Shown: positions 34,627-42,696 of the stretch, in pieces | Layout: each line of letters starts with the position of its first letter | How positions within the stretch are numbered: the stretch's first letter is position 1 | Source of the DNA: Embleya scabrispora DSM 41855 | GTDB taxonomy: Bacteria; Actinomycetota; Actinomycetes; Streptomycetales; Streptomycetaceae | Length of the DNA: 64,000 bases | Direction: 5' to 3' | NCBI RefSeq assembly: GCF_000372745.1 | Contig: NZ_KB889697.1 | Span: 186,001-250,000 of the forward strand | Made by a program: the position numbers and the translations under genes | Notes under the pieces: model-generated | What the model was told of the DNA's origin: nothing | Database searches by the model: none | What the model saw: the letters and a program-made list of their open reading frames with translations, nothing else

Positions 34627-35217
34627 GTGAGCGAGCGCAACGTGGTCTGGCACGAGGGCGGAGTGACGCGCGAGCAGCGTCCGGCGCCCGGGGCGACGAT
34701 CTGGTTCACCGGTCTGTCGGGCTCCGGCAAGTCGACGGTCGCGGTGATCGCCGAGCGGCTCCTGGTCGAGCGCGGGATCACCGCCTACCGGCTGGACGGC
34801 GACAACGTCCGGCTCGGCCTGAACGGCGACCTGGGCTTCGGCGCCGAGGACCGTACCGAGAACATCCGCCGGGTCGGCGAGGTGGCCCGCCTGTTCGCCG
34901 ACGCGGGCGTGATCGCGATCGTCCCGGTGATCAGCCCGTACCGCGCCGACCGCGACCGGGTCCGCGCCCTGCACGCCCGGGACGGTCTGCCGTTCCTGGA
35001 GGTGTTCGTGGACACTCCGATCGAGGAGTGCGAACGCCGCGACCCGAAGGGCCTGTACGCCAAGGCCCGGCGCGGCGAGATCGGTGACTTCACCGGCATC
35101 TCGGCCCCGTACGAGGCCCCGGAGAAGCCGGAGTTGCGTCTCACCCCGGCGGACGGCGACCCGGAGCAGCAGGCGGAGCGGCTGCTCGCACTGCTGGAGA
35201 CACTGGTCGCCGGATAG
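34627..35217 (+). CDS. cysC: Adenylylsulfate (APS) kinase
   Basis: A 196-residue kinase that phosphorylates APS to PAPS. The P-loop is GLSGSGKST (29-37), YRLDGDNVRLGLNGDLGF and EDRTENIRRVGEVARLF form the APS site, then IVPVISPYRADRDRVR and VDTPIEECERRDPKGLYAKAR. All are family hallmarks. The GTG at 34627 follows GGAGAG. No sulfate-assimilation genes (cysD/cysN/cysH) adjoin it. The divergent neighbour is a sulfotransferase, so this copy probably supplies PAPS for sulfation rather than for sulfate reduction. Confidence 0.93.
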   Translation: MSERNVVWHEGGVTREQRPAPGATIWFTGLSGSGKSTVAVIAERLLVERGITAYRLDGDNVRLGLNGDLGFGAEDRTENIRRVGEVARLFADAGVIAIVPVISPYRADRDRVRALHARDGLPFLEVFVDTPIEECERRDPKGLYAKARRGEIGDFTGISAPYEAPEKPELRLTPADGDPEQQAERLLALLETLVAG

Positions 35218-35499
35218 GGCGAGCGAAGCTCGGCGGGGTGTTGGTCGCGTCGCGGGGTCTCTCGCGTCGGGGCCCGCGGTGCGGCCGCTTCGGCCGGCCC
35301 CCACGTCGATCGGTTCGGTGACCTCGCGAGCCTGCGGGGTCGTCGGCCCGGTGGCCGGTGGCCGGTGGCCGGTGACCTGCCGTCAGGGCCCGGGTATCCC
35401 CCCTCGGATCCCCGAGCCCTGAGGCCCTGTCGGATGGCTCGTGTGCCGCGCGGCCGACCGCTTCGACGGTTGCCGACCCGCTTGGTTGCGGCCGGCCGC

Positions 35500-37170
35500 T
35501 CAGTGCAGCAGACCGCCCGTGGCGGGCTTGCGGCCGTGCTTCATCAACAGCGCGATCACGAGGGCCAGCACGCCGCACGCGATCAGGATCCAAAAGCCGG
35601 TGGTGAAGGCGTCCGTGGTGTAGGTGCAGCCACGCGGGTCACACGCGTCGACCGTGGCCGTGCCCTGACCGGTCGGCGACGGACCGGTGATCCGCAGGCG
35701 GTTGTCGGTGAAGATCGGGGAGAGCAGCGCGACGCCGACCGAGGCGCCGAACGACTGGGCGACGACCAGCATGCTGGACGAGATGCCCTGCTGCTCCTGC
35801 GGTACGGCCTCGATGATCAGGTTCGGCGCGGCGGCGTAGTACATCCCGAAGCCGATGCCGTAGACCACGCCGCAGATCAGCATGAGCTGCCACGAGTCGT
35901 GCAGGAACAGGTACATGAAGCCCGCGACGGCCAGCGTGGCGACACCGACGATCATCGGCATCCGCAGCCCGCGACGCTGCCCCCACAGCCCGGCCAGCGG
36001 GCCGGCGATCATGCTGGACATGGACTGCCAGATCAGTACGTGCAGGGCAAGCCCGAGCAGGGTGAAGCCGAGCGCGTAGTCGAGCGAGTCGTTGAAGGAG
36101 ACGGTCGCCTTGACCTGGTCGGCGATACTCGCCCACATCGCCTCGGGCGCGCCCATCGCCTTGGCGCCCTGGACGGCGCCGTCGCCGTACTTGTCGAGCG
36201 TGCTCTGCTTGACGTTGTCCGGAGTCAGGCCCATGTAGCTGGTGAGGTAGTTCTGGATGCCGATGATCATGTTCGCCAGGAACGCGATCCCGAGTACGAG
36301 TGCCACGCGCGGGGCGGTCAGCAGCTTGAGGTCGATGATCGGGTTCTCCACCCGCTTCTCCCACAACACCCACAGGCCGATCACCACGATGCCGAGGATC
36401 GCGTATCCGAACGCGGACGGCTTGCTCCAGCCCCAGGTCTGACCCTGGCTGATGTAGAGCAGGATCAGCGCGAGTCCGACACCGAGGATGACGCCGCCGA
36501 CGTAGTCCACCTTTTGCGGGACGCGCAGCTTGGACTCCGGCACCACGACCAGCAGCAGCGGGATCAGCACGAGCATGTAGACGACCAGGAACCAGAACAG
36601 CGAGCGCCACGAGTAGTGCTCGGTGAGCAGCCCGCCGACGACCGGCGCGAGCGCGGCGGACAGGCCGAGCCCGGTGGCCGAGATGCCGATCGCGACCGGG
36701 ATGAACTTGCGCGGCATCAGGTCGCGGATGAGCCCGTATACGACGGCGGTCATGCCGAACGCGACCGCCTGGAGTGCGCGGCCGACCAGGAACAGCGGCC
36801 ACGAGCTGGTGAGCGCACAGATCAGCGAGCCGAGCAGGAACGAGACGCTGGTCGCGAGCAGCAACCGCTTCTTGCCGTAGACGTCGGAGAGCTTGCCGAT
36901 CAGCGGGCTGACCGCGCCGCCGACCAGGCCCAGGATCACCACCATCCACGTGATGCTCTCGCCGACGGACCGGAACGACGGGGCGATCTCCGGCACGGCC
37001 GAGGAGATCATCGCGTACTGGAGTGGCACGACCTCGGAGAACATGACCACGACGGCCAGGACGGCGAAAACTCGGCCCTTGGACACCCCCTCCAGTCGAC
37101 CGGTGTCGACCGAGGACGGGTCGGATTCGGGCTCCGGCGGCTTCGCGGATACTTCAACGGTCGCAGACAT
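35500..37170 (-). CDS. MFS transporter, DHA2-like
   Basis: A 556-residue membrane protein with about 14 helices. Motif A is GKLSDVYGKKRLLLATS near 95, motif C APVVGGLLTEHYSWRS near 165. It carries an unusually long extracytoplasmic loop near 320-365 (TPDNVKQSTLDKYGDGAVQG) and another near 505-525 with a cysteine pair (VDACDPRGCTYTTD). The ATG at 37170 follows GGAAAG. It converges with cysC. A CTGACG-ACC-CGTCAG palindrome lies 258 bp upstream. Drug or metabolite export is likely. Confidence 0.88.
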   Translation of the reverse strand: MSATVEVSAKPPEPESDPSSVDTGRLEGVSKGRVFAVLAVVVMFSEVVPLQYAMISSAVPEIAPSFRSVGESITWMVVILGLVGGAVSPLIGKLSDVYGKKRLLLATSVSFLLGSLICALTSSWPLFLVGRALQAVAFGMTAVVYGLIRDLMPRKFIPVAIGISATGLGLSAALAPVVGGLLTEHYSWRSLFWFLVVYMLVLIPLLLVVVPESKLRVPQKVDYVGGVILGVGLALILLYISQGQTWGWSKPSAFGYAILGIVVIGLWVLWEKRVENPIIDLKLLTAPRVALVLGIAFLANMIIGIQNYLTSYMGLTPDNVKQSTLDKYGDGAVQGAKAMGAPEAMWASIADQVKATVSFNDSLDYALGFTLLGLALHVLIWQSMSSMIAGPLAGLWGQRRGLRMPMIVGVATLAVAGFMYLFLHDSWQLMLICGVVYGIGFGMYYAAAPNLIIEAVPQEQQGISSSMLVVAQSFGASVGVALLSPIFTDNRLRITGPSPTGQGTATVDACDPRGCTYTTDAFTTGFWILIACGVLALVIALLMKHGRKPATGGLLH

Positions 37171-37427
37171 ACCGGTACTTTCCGTTCTGTGCAGGGGCGC
37201 GCGCCGGACACGTGTCACCACTGCGACACGTCCGGTTTTGTACGGAATCTTTGGGGGCAAAACGCCGCTCGGCCTCGATGGGGCGGGCGCGCATCTCGTG
37301 GACGCTGCCAACCGGACCGGTGCTCTCCAGCCGAACTGGTTGACAGTGTTTAGCACGCCGACGAGGCGCGGGGAAGAGCAACAACCGAGTCGGCGCACGT
37401 TTGGTCCCGATATACACCGAAAATTCC

Positions 37428-37442
37428 CTGACGACCCGTCAG
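37428..37442. promoter_or_regulatory. Operator-like palindrome upstream of MFS gene
   Basis: CTGACG-ACC-CGTCAG, a perfect 6-3-6 palindrome with arms identical to those at 61224-61238. It is 258 bp upstream of the MFS start in a region without genes. Confidence 0.5.
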
Positions 37443-37849
37443 CTAACTGTCGCGGTCGGGGTGGGGCACGCGGTGGGGGCGCGCGGTGGAACGCGGTCGG
37501 GGACGGCGCTGCCGCGGACGGGGCGTGGGCGCGAACGGGACGCGGACACGGACACGAACGGAGAGGCGGGCGTGGTTGGAGGGGAGGGCGTGTGGTCGCG
37601 GCGAAGCCGAGTCGGGTCTGGGGTCGCCGGTCGTCGTGGGGCTTGGGATTCCCGGCGAGATGGGGATGCCGGTCGGGCGGGAGGGGCGCCGGCGGCGGAG
37701 GGATGGGGCGGGCGTCCGGTTGGGTCTGCCGAGAGTGCGGTGCCCGAGTGGGCCCACGCATTCGGGCCGACGATGGGCCGGCAGGGTGACGGGGCGTCAC
37801 GAAGCAGGGTGCCGTTGGGGTTTGCGGCTTCGTTGCGCTTGAAAAGCGC

Positions 37850-37986
37850 AGGTCGGGTCGAGCGCGGAGCGAGACGAGCACGTCGGGATCCGGGTTCCGG
37901 CTCCCCTGACGCGTCCCCCAGCCCTCGTCATCGGCCTCGAAGACCACAGATCTTCGTCCTCGAAGTAGGTGCGGAACCACGTCGTC
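37850..37986 (-). pseudogene. Frameshifted remnant of a small conserved actinomycete protein
   Basis: From ATG 37986 the frame reads MTTWFRTYFEDEDLW. The next codons continue sensibly only in another frame (VVFEADDEGWGTRQ). The composite looks like the start of a small acidic, aromatic-rich protein I recall as common in Streptomyces. The join at about 37942 needs an insertion or deletion. Past about 37900 no likeness continues. It is either a pseudogene or a sequencing error. The 3' boundary is arbitrary. Confidence 0.4.
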
Positions 37987-38159
37987 ATGACGCAACCCTC
38001 ACCGCCCCCCTGACGAAGCCCCCGCCACCTGGGCCGAACACCTATGGGACCCGCCGTTGTCGGCACCTGTCCCGGCAAGGACGACCCGCATCTCGCCGGA
38101 GTCCGCAAGGCTCCTGACCGTCGGTGACTTGGGACCAGGACGATGGACACCGGCCTACG

Positions 38160-38478
38160 TCGACCGGTGGGCACAAAGCCACCCGCACCCGAACCCAACC
38201 GAAGCGCACCGCTTGCCGAGCGCACCGCTTGCCGCTTGCCGCGAACTGCCCTGCCGCCCGGGATGGTTCATCGGCGAGCCTCACCGGATCGCCCGCTCTC
38301 TCTGCGCCTTTGCCGGCGCCTTTCCTGCCTGGCAGGAACGACGCCTCGCCACAGGACCCCAGGCAACTGGCCGTCGGCGGCTCGGGATCGGGGTGGTCGG
38401 CACCGTCCTGTCTCGACCGGTGGGCACAAGCCGTCCTCGCCCGGTCCGACCGAAGTGCACGGCGTGCCGTGAACTGCC
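38160..38478. repeat. Two diverged copies of a non-coding direct repeat
   Basis: TCGACCGGTGGGCACAA occurs at 38160-38176 and 38413-38429. Downstream of each come matching blocks: ACCGAAG(C/T)GCAC(C/G)G, then GAACTGCC at 38243-38250 and 38471-38478. The spacing differs by about 25 bp, so the copies have diverged with indels. Confidence 0.5.
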
Positions 38479-38629
38479 GACCCGGCCGGGAGGATCCCTC
38501 GGTAACGACTCGCACCTTGGCTTCGGGCTCCGGATCCGGCGATCTCCAACCGAAGCCATCCACGCCCGCGCCCGCCGAGGCGCAGCCGCGAAGTCCCCCG
38601 CCCGCCCCGTGATCTGCGCCCCCGATCCC

Positions 38630-39655
38630 TCAGCCCAGGTCGTGAAAGGCTGCGGCGACCTCCGTCCAGCGTTCGACCGCTTCGGTGTTCTCGCGCCAGG
38701 TGCTCACTGCCGAGTACGCGACGACGCGTGTGGCGACTCCGCGGTATCGGCTCATCAGTGCCTCCGCCAAGCCGTCCCACGGAGCACTCACCGTCAAGGT
38801 GTCCAGCACCTCGTCGTCGATCGCGGCGGCCATGCCGGCGCGGTCCTTGGCGCCGAAGAGGCGGTGCAGGCGGGGCTGGAGGTCGTCCCAGCCGTGTGTC
38901 TCGAAGACCTTGGCGTAGCCGGGCGTCGAGCCGTAGAAGGCCAGCCGCAAGCGCAACTTGGCGCGTTCGGCCTCGATCTCCTCCTCGGTGTCACCGGTCG
39001 CGGTCATCACCGGGCAGACCAGCGCGAAGTCCTCGGCCGCACCGCCGGCGGCGAGTTCGGGGCGGACCACGTCCCGGATGTAGCGGACACTGTGCAGCGG
39101 GTGGATGTGCAGGCCGTCGGCCACCTCCCCGATCATCCGCAACATCCACGGGTTGACCCCGGCCAGGTAGATCGGCGGGTCGGCGATCGAACCGCCCGGC
39201 GTCCACTCCGGCGTCATCAGCGTGAACTGATAGAAGTCGCCCTTGAAGCGCAGTCGTTCCTCGCCCCGGAAGGCCGCCCAGATCGCCCGCAACGCGCCGA
39301 CGTACTCGCGCAGTCGCGGCCCCGGCCGGTCGAACTCCGCCGAGTAGCGCCGCTCGATGTGCGGTCGCACCTGGGTGCCCAGACCCAGCACGAATCGGCC
39401 GCCGGTGGCCTCGGACAGTTCCCAGGCCGCCGACGCGGTGACCATCGGACTGCGTGCGAACGCGACCGCGATGCCGGTGCCGACGGTCAGGCTCTCGGTC
39501 GCCAGCGCCGCGGCGGTCGCGGCGGTGTACGCGGTGCGGCCGCCTTCGGTGAGCCATAGCCCGTCGAAGCCGGCCCGCTCGGTGGCGGCTGCGGCGCGTT
39601 GCATGCCGCGCAGGGTGAGGCCGGCTGCCATGACATCGAGCTGAGGGGGCGTCAC
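38630..39655 (-). CDS. LLM-class F420-dependent oxidoreductase
   Basis: A 341-residue TIM-barrel luciferase-like monooxygenase-family protein, by pattern F420-dependent. It has AAAATERAGFDGLWLTEGGRTAYT near 20-45, GTGIAVAFARSPMVTASAAWEL, then GRFVLGLGTQVRPHIERRYS, and PPIYLAGVNPWMLRMIGEVADGLHIHPL near 160-190. The GTG at 39655 overlaps the enoyl-CoA hydratase stop by GTGA with AGGAG upstream, so the two are translationally coupled. Such pairs occur in lipid, sterol or terpenoid degradation. Substrate unknown. Confidence 0.88.
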   Translation of the reverse strand: MTPPQLDVMAAGLTLRGMQRAAAATERAGFDGLWLTEGGRTAYTAATAAALATESLTVGTGIAVAFARSPMVTASAAWELSEATGGRFVLGLGTQVRPHIERRYSAEFDRPGPRLREYVGALRAIWAAFRGEERLRFKGDFYQFTLMTPEWTPGGSIADPPIYLAGVNPWMLRMIGEVADGLHIHPLHSVRYIRDVVRPELAAGGAAEDFALVCPVMTATGDTEEEIEAERAKLRLRLAFYGSTPGYAKVFETHGWDDLQPRLHRLFGAKDRAGMAAAIDDEVLDTLTVSAPWDGLAEALMSRYRGVATRVVAYSAVSTWRENTEAVERWTEVAAAFHDLG

Positions 39656-40533
39656 TTGTTCTCCTGTACAGAGGATTCCGCGGATTCCGCTTCGCGTACA
39701 CGGTCCCATGCGCCGGTGACCGTGCCGGTCCAGCGCGGCGCACGCCGTTCCGACCACGCGCGCGGACCCTCGCGCGCGTCGTCGGTGCCCATCAGGATGC
39801 GGTGGTACGCGGTTTCCAGCCGTTCCACCTCGTCCGGGCCGGCATCCGCCCACAACAGGCGCTTGGTCAGCGCGGCCGATACCGGGTGGACGTTGGTGGC
39901 GATGTCGTGGGCGATCTCCAGCGCGGCGGGCAGTACCTCGGCCGCGGGCAGCGCGCGCGACGCGAGCCCCAGCGCGAGCGCCTCGCTGCCGCGGAACGTA
40001 CGCCCGGTCAGCAGGATGTCGGCGGCCACCGCCCGCGAGGTGGCGGCCGGCACCGTCCAGTGCGACTGGGCGTCGGGCACCATGCCGCGCCGGACCTGGG
40101 GAATCGCCAACTTGGCGTCCTCGGCCACGATCCGGATGTCGCACTGCATCGCCAGGGTGAACCCGATGCCGATCGCGTGCCCGTTGATCGCCGCGATCAC
40201 CGGCTTGCGCACCGCCCAGGCGGGCGGCTGTACGGGCGATGCGCTGAAGGCCCGCGCGCGGGGTTCCGACGCCGGTTCCGACGCCGGTTCAGGCCCGGGC
40301 CTCGATGCGGGCCCCGGCCCCGCGAACGTGTCCGCGGCCGGCGACATGTCGGCGCCCGCGCAGAACGCCCGCCCCGCACCGGTCAGCACCACCACCCGCA
40401 CCGCATCGTCCGCATCGCACCGCGCATAGGCGTCCCCCAACGCGAGGCCCATTCCCCCGGAGAACACGTTGAGCCGGTCGGGTCGGTCGAGCGTGACGAC
40501 GGCTACGCCGTCGTGGATGGCAAATCGGATCAC
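39652..40533 (-). CDS. Enoyl-CoA hydratase/isomerase (crotonase) family protein
   Basis: A 293-residue crotonase-fold enzyme. The first oxyanion-hole segment is VVVLTGAGRAFCAGADM near 48-64, the second AAINGHAIGIGFTLAMQCDIRIVAEDAKLAIPQ near 113-145. A Pro/Glu/Ala insertion of about 35 residues with PASEPASEP repeats lies between the two, and is absent from ordinary family members. The usual catalytic Glu positions are replaced or shifted (RRGMVPDAQSHW), so the reaction may differ from hydration. The GTG start at 40533 has no close ribosome site (AAGGAG is 22 bases away). A TTGAC-AAG-GTCAA site lies 23 bp upstream. Confidence 0.85.
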   Translation of the reverse strand: MIRFAIHDGVAVVTLDRPDRLNVFSGGMGLALGDAYARCDADDAVRVVVLTGAGRAFCAGADMSPAADTFAGPGPASRPGPEPASEPASEPRARAFSASPVQPPAWAVRKPVIAAINGHAIGIGFTLAMQCDIRIVAEDAKLAIPQVRRGMVPDAQSHWTVPAATSRAVAADILLTGRTFRGSEALALGLASRALPAAEVLPAALEIAHDIATNVHPVSAALTKRLLWADAGPDEVERLETAYHRILMGTDDAREGPRAWSERRAPRWTGTVTGAWDRVREAESAESSVQENK

Positions 40534-40555
40534 TCTGGGACGGTAGGCCGACTCC

Positions 40556-40568
40556 TTGACAAGGTCAA
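40556..40568. promoter_or_regulatory. Operator-like site TTGAC-AAG-GTCAA
   Basis: A perfect 5-3-5 palindrome (7 bp on the outside with flanking C/G) 23 bp before the enoyl-CoA hydratase start. It matches the site at 49790-49802 in front of marR. Confidence 0.6.
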
Positions 40569-40644
40569 GCGAAAGATTCGAGCGGACGACCCGACCCGAC
40601 GATGCCTTCGATTTCCGACGCGGAGGTGGCGGCAGAGCAGATTG

Positions 40645-40657
40645 TTGACCAGATCAA
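40645..40657. promoter_or_regulatory. Second operator-like site TTGAC-CAG-ATCAA
   Basis: Same pattern as 12790-12802 (TTGAC-N3-ATCAA), 51 bp before the divergent SDR start. A regulator bound here and at 40556 could control both transcripts. Confidence 0.45.
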
Positions 40658-40707
40658 GGAGCGATCCCTAGGGTCTGATCAACCACTGTCACGAGGGGGA
40701 CTTCACC

Positions 40708-41523
40708 ATGACCGACCCGTTCGGGTTCGAAGGCAAGCGCGTTGTCGTTACGGGGGGCTTCTCGGGTGTGGGGGCCGCCCTGGTCGAGGTGTTGGCCGAG
40801 CAGGGCGCCGAGCACATCACCGTGCTCGACCTCAAGGAGCCGACCGGTTCGGCGCAGACGTTCATCCGGACCGACCTGTCGGACCCCGCCTCGGTGGACG
40901 CCGCCGTCGCCGCGATCGAGGGCCCGGTGCACGCCCTGTTCAACAACGCGGGCGTGGCCGGCACGCTGCCCGCACCCACCGTGTTCGCGATCAACTACCT
41001 CTCGCTGCGCCGGTTGACCGAGGCGCTCGTGGCCGAGGACGCGCTGCCCGAGGGGGCAGCGATCGTGAACACCGCCTCGATCGCGGGCATTTCGTGGCCG
41101 GCTCACCTGGAGGCGATCAAGCAACTGATCGCGATCGAGGACTGGGACGCCGCGCAGGAATGGCTCGCGAGCAACGAACTCGGCAGTGACGCCTACAGCT
41201 ACAGCAAGGAACTCGTCCAGGTTTACACGATGCACTACGCCCGCACGGCCTCCGCAAAGGGCCTGCGGATCAACAGCGTGTGCCCGTCGCCGATCGACAC
41301 CCCGCTGCTGCCGGACTTCCGCAAGACGATCTCCGACAAGGTGATCGACTGGAACATCTCCCAGGGCAACGGCCGACTCGCCACCGGCCGCGACGTCGCA
41401 CTCGCACTCGCATTCCTGGGCTCGGACGCGTCCGGCTTCCTCAACGGCGTCAACATCAACCTGGACGGCGGCTTCAACGCCGGCCTCACAGTCGGCAACC
41501 TCGACTTCTCCGGCCTCGCGTAA
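40708..41523 (+). CDS. Short-chain dehydrogenase, 3-alpha-hydroxysteroid dehydrogenase/carbonyl reductase-like
   Basis: A 271-residue SDR. The cofactor motif is VVVTGGFSGVGAALVEVL, the acidic DLKEP after strand 2 favours NAD(H), NNAG occurs near 87, the catalytic Ser is in NTASIAGISW, and SYSKE supplies the YxxxK pair after an insertion of about 30 residues. That insertion and the overall layout match HsdA-type 3-alpha-hydroxysteroid dehydrogenases. The ATG at 40708 follows GAGGGGG. It is divergent from the enoyl-CoA hydratase/LLM operon. A 95-bp part of this gene (41202-41297) recurs as decayed copies at about 42400 and 47977. Confidence 0.88.
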   Translation: MTDPFGFEGKRVVVTGGFSGVGAALVEVLAEQGAEHITVLDLKEPTGSAQTFIRTDLSDPASVDAAVAAIEGPVHALFNNAGVAGTLPAPTVFAINYLSLRRLTEALVAEDALPEGAAIVNTASIAGISWPAHLEAIKQLIAIEDWDAAQEWLASNELGSDAYSYSKELVQVYTMHYARTASAKGLRINSVCPSPIDTPLLPDFRKTISDKVIDWNISQGNGRLATGRDVALALAFLGSDASGFLNGVNINLDGGFNAGLTVGNLDFSGLA

Positions 41524-41683
41524 CCCGCGAACGCCCCCCGACACGCGCCCGTCACCCACCGAATCCGGGTGACGGAGCGCCGCGTGTTCGGCAGAGAGTC
41601 AGTGCCGTGCGCTGTCCGGGAGGCCGCGGGGACAACGAGGTTGCCCGACACTCGGGTCCTTCGAGCCGCAGACCGCCCGCCGA

Positions 41684-41923
41684 TCACAGTCCATGAACGC
41701 GCACCACGGTGATGGTGAGCACTCCGGCACTCACTATGTACTCGGCGATCACCGAGCCGCACGTCACGATGCGCCTGTCCTTGTGGTAGGTCTGCGAACT
41801 ACCGCAGCCGTAGGGGTCTTTCGCTACGCGGGCCATGCCGATGTCCAAGTCCCTGCGCTGCGAACCGCCGAGACCCCTAACGGCCCTCTCGCACTCCGGA
41901 CTGAAAGTCACCCTGTACGACAT
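41684..41923 (-). CDS. RelE/ParE-type toxin of a type II toxin-antitoxin pair
   Basis: A 79-residue basic protein. MSYRVTFSPECERAVRGL at the N-terminus, the central RVAKDPYGCGSSQTYHKDRRIVTCGS and the C-terminal strands VIAEYIVSAGVLTITVVRVHGL fit the RelE/ParE fold. Its gene overlaps the upstream antitoxin-like gene by 47 bp, with the order antitoxin then toxin. It is likely an mRNA interferase or gyrase-targeting toxin; which of these cannot be told. It lies at the left edge of the accessory island. Confidence 0.7.
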   Translation of the reverse strand: MSYRVTFSPECERAVRGLGGSQRRDLDIGMARVAKDPYGCGSSQTYHKDRRIVTCGSVIAEYIVSAGVLTITVVRVHGL

Positions 41924-42227
41924 CAGGGTCCTCCCCCATGATGATGCGTGCTTCGGCGGCGAGGGCCAGGGCTTCCACCCTGTCCTGTTCCCTGCGGGTG
42001 GCCTCGTCGATTTCGGGCCGCAGGGTTCGTGCCCATTGATTCAGGACAAGGGGCAGATTCCGCGCAGGTGTGTCCTCAACGGTCTTGGTGAATTCGTCGC
42101 GTTGTTCGATCGGAAGGGCTTCCCGAATGCTCGCGATCGTGGCGGGCGTTTCGATCCACTCGTCACCCACCAGGGTTCTGAAAGTCCGCCCGTCCGGTTC
42201 CGACCCGCCCTCGTCTTGCTCGTCCAT
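41877..42227 (-). CDS. DUF6247-like antitoxin partner
   Basis: A 116-residue acidic protein. TPATIASIREALPIEQRDEF and VLNQWARTLRPEID match the pattern I associate with DUF6247 proteins, small actinomycete proteins found upstream of RelE-like toxins. The ATG at 42227 follows AAGGA. Acidic composition and position before a RelE-type gene support an antitoxin role. It has no obvious DNA-binding motif. The family name is by recollection of pattern. Confidence 0.6.
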   Translation of the reverse strand: MDEQDEGGSEPDGRTFRTLVGDEWIETPATIASIREALPIEQRDEFTKTVEDTPARNLPLVLNQWARTLRPEIDEATRREQDRVEALALAAEARIIMGEDPDVVQGDFQSGVREGR

Positions 42228-42316
42228 AGGCGTCCTTCTCGTGTCATGGCCCGACTACACACAGTATGCCCTCGAATGCACCTCGTGAAGCACCAGGCGA
42301 CCCAACCGGCGGCGCA

Positions 42317-42488
42317 CCCCAACGAGCCACCTGCTCCGCGCGGTTACCGCCGATGCGTCCAACGGAGCATGAGAGGCACGGTGACCTCACCCTCGTTCAA
42401 GCAAGAAACGCGCCCAGCTCACCCGATGCGCCACGCCCCCACCGGGTCCGCAGAGGGCCTGCGGATCAACAGCGTGCGCCGATCGCCG
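42317..42488 (+). repeat. Island repeat, left copy (contains decayed SDR piece)
   Basis: Aligns with 47893-48070 over its whole length with scattered changes. The right part (from about 42400) aligns with codons of the SDR gene at 41202-41297, including GGCCTGCGGATCAACAGCGT. It lies just behind the antitoxin promoter at the left side of the island. Confidence 0.65.
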
Positions 42489-42498
42489 CCGAGTTGCG

Positions 42499-42696
42499 TC
42501 AGCCGCGCAACGACGCCGTGAGCGCACCCCAGGAGGCGGAAGGCACGACCAGGCACCCGACGCTCGGGTCCTTGCTGTCTCGGACGGGGACGATGCCGGG
42601 GAGGTCGTCGCTGACTTCGACGCACGCGCCTTGGTCAGGGTTGCTGTGGGTCGACTTACGCCACGTGACTGCGCTTATGTCGGGAGATGTGAACAT
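42499..42696 (-). CDS. DUF397 protein
   Basis: A 65-residue protein with the DUF397 pattern: WRKSTHSNPDQGACVEVSDDLPGIVPVRDSKDPSVGCLVV, then the C-terminal W...L segment. DUF397 proteins are encoded next to XRE regulators in streptomycetes and are thought to modulate them. The ATG at 42696 overlaps the end of the XRE gene by 22 bp, the usual arrangement. A longer frame exists, but its upstream part lies inside the regulator gene. Confidence 0.9.
   Translation of the reverse strand: MFTSPDISAVTWRKSTHSNPDQGACVEVSDDLPGIVPVRDSKDPSVGCLVVPSASWGALTASLRG

Larger units (their letters stand above)
37171..38629. other. 1.46-kb gene-poor region
   Basis: Open frames cross this region on both strands, but none has a ribosome site, a recognisable domain or a natural start, apart from the broken remnant at 37850-37986. 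It also holds a palindrome (37428-37442) and two diverged copies of a repeat around 38160-38480. It looks like decayed DNA plus the MFS promoter. Confidence 0.5.

Noticed and set aside
35365-37353. 662-codon plus-strand frame opposite the MFS gene
   Set aside because: His/Arg/Asp-rich antisense translation; the MFS protein on the other strand has clear motifs and helices.
37401-38117. 238-codon plus-strand frame in the gene-poor region
   Set aside because: Gly/Arg-rich low-complexity reading without ribosome site or family likeness.
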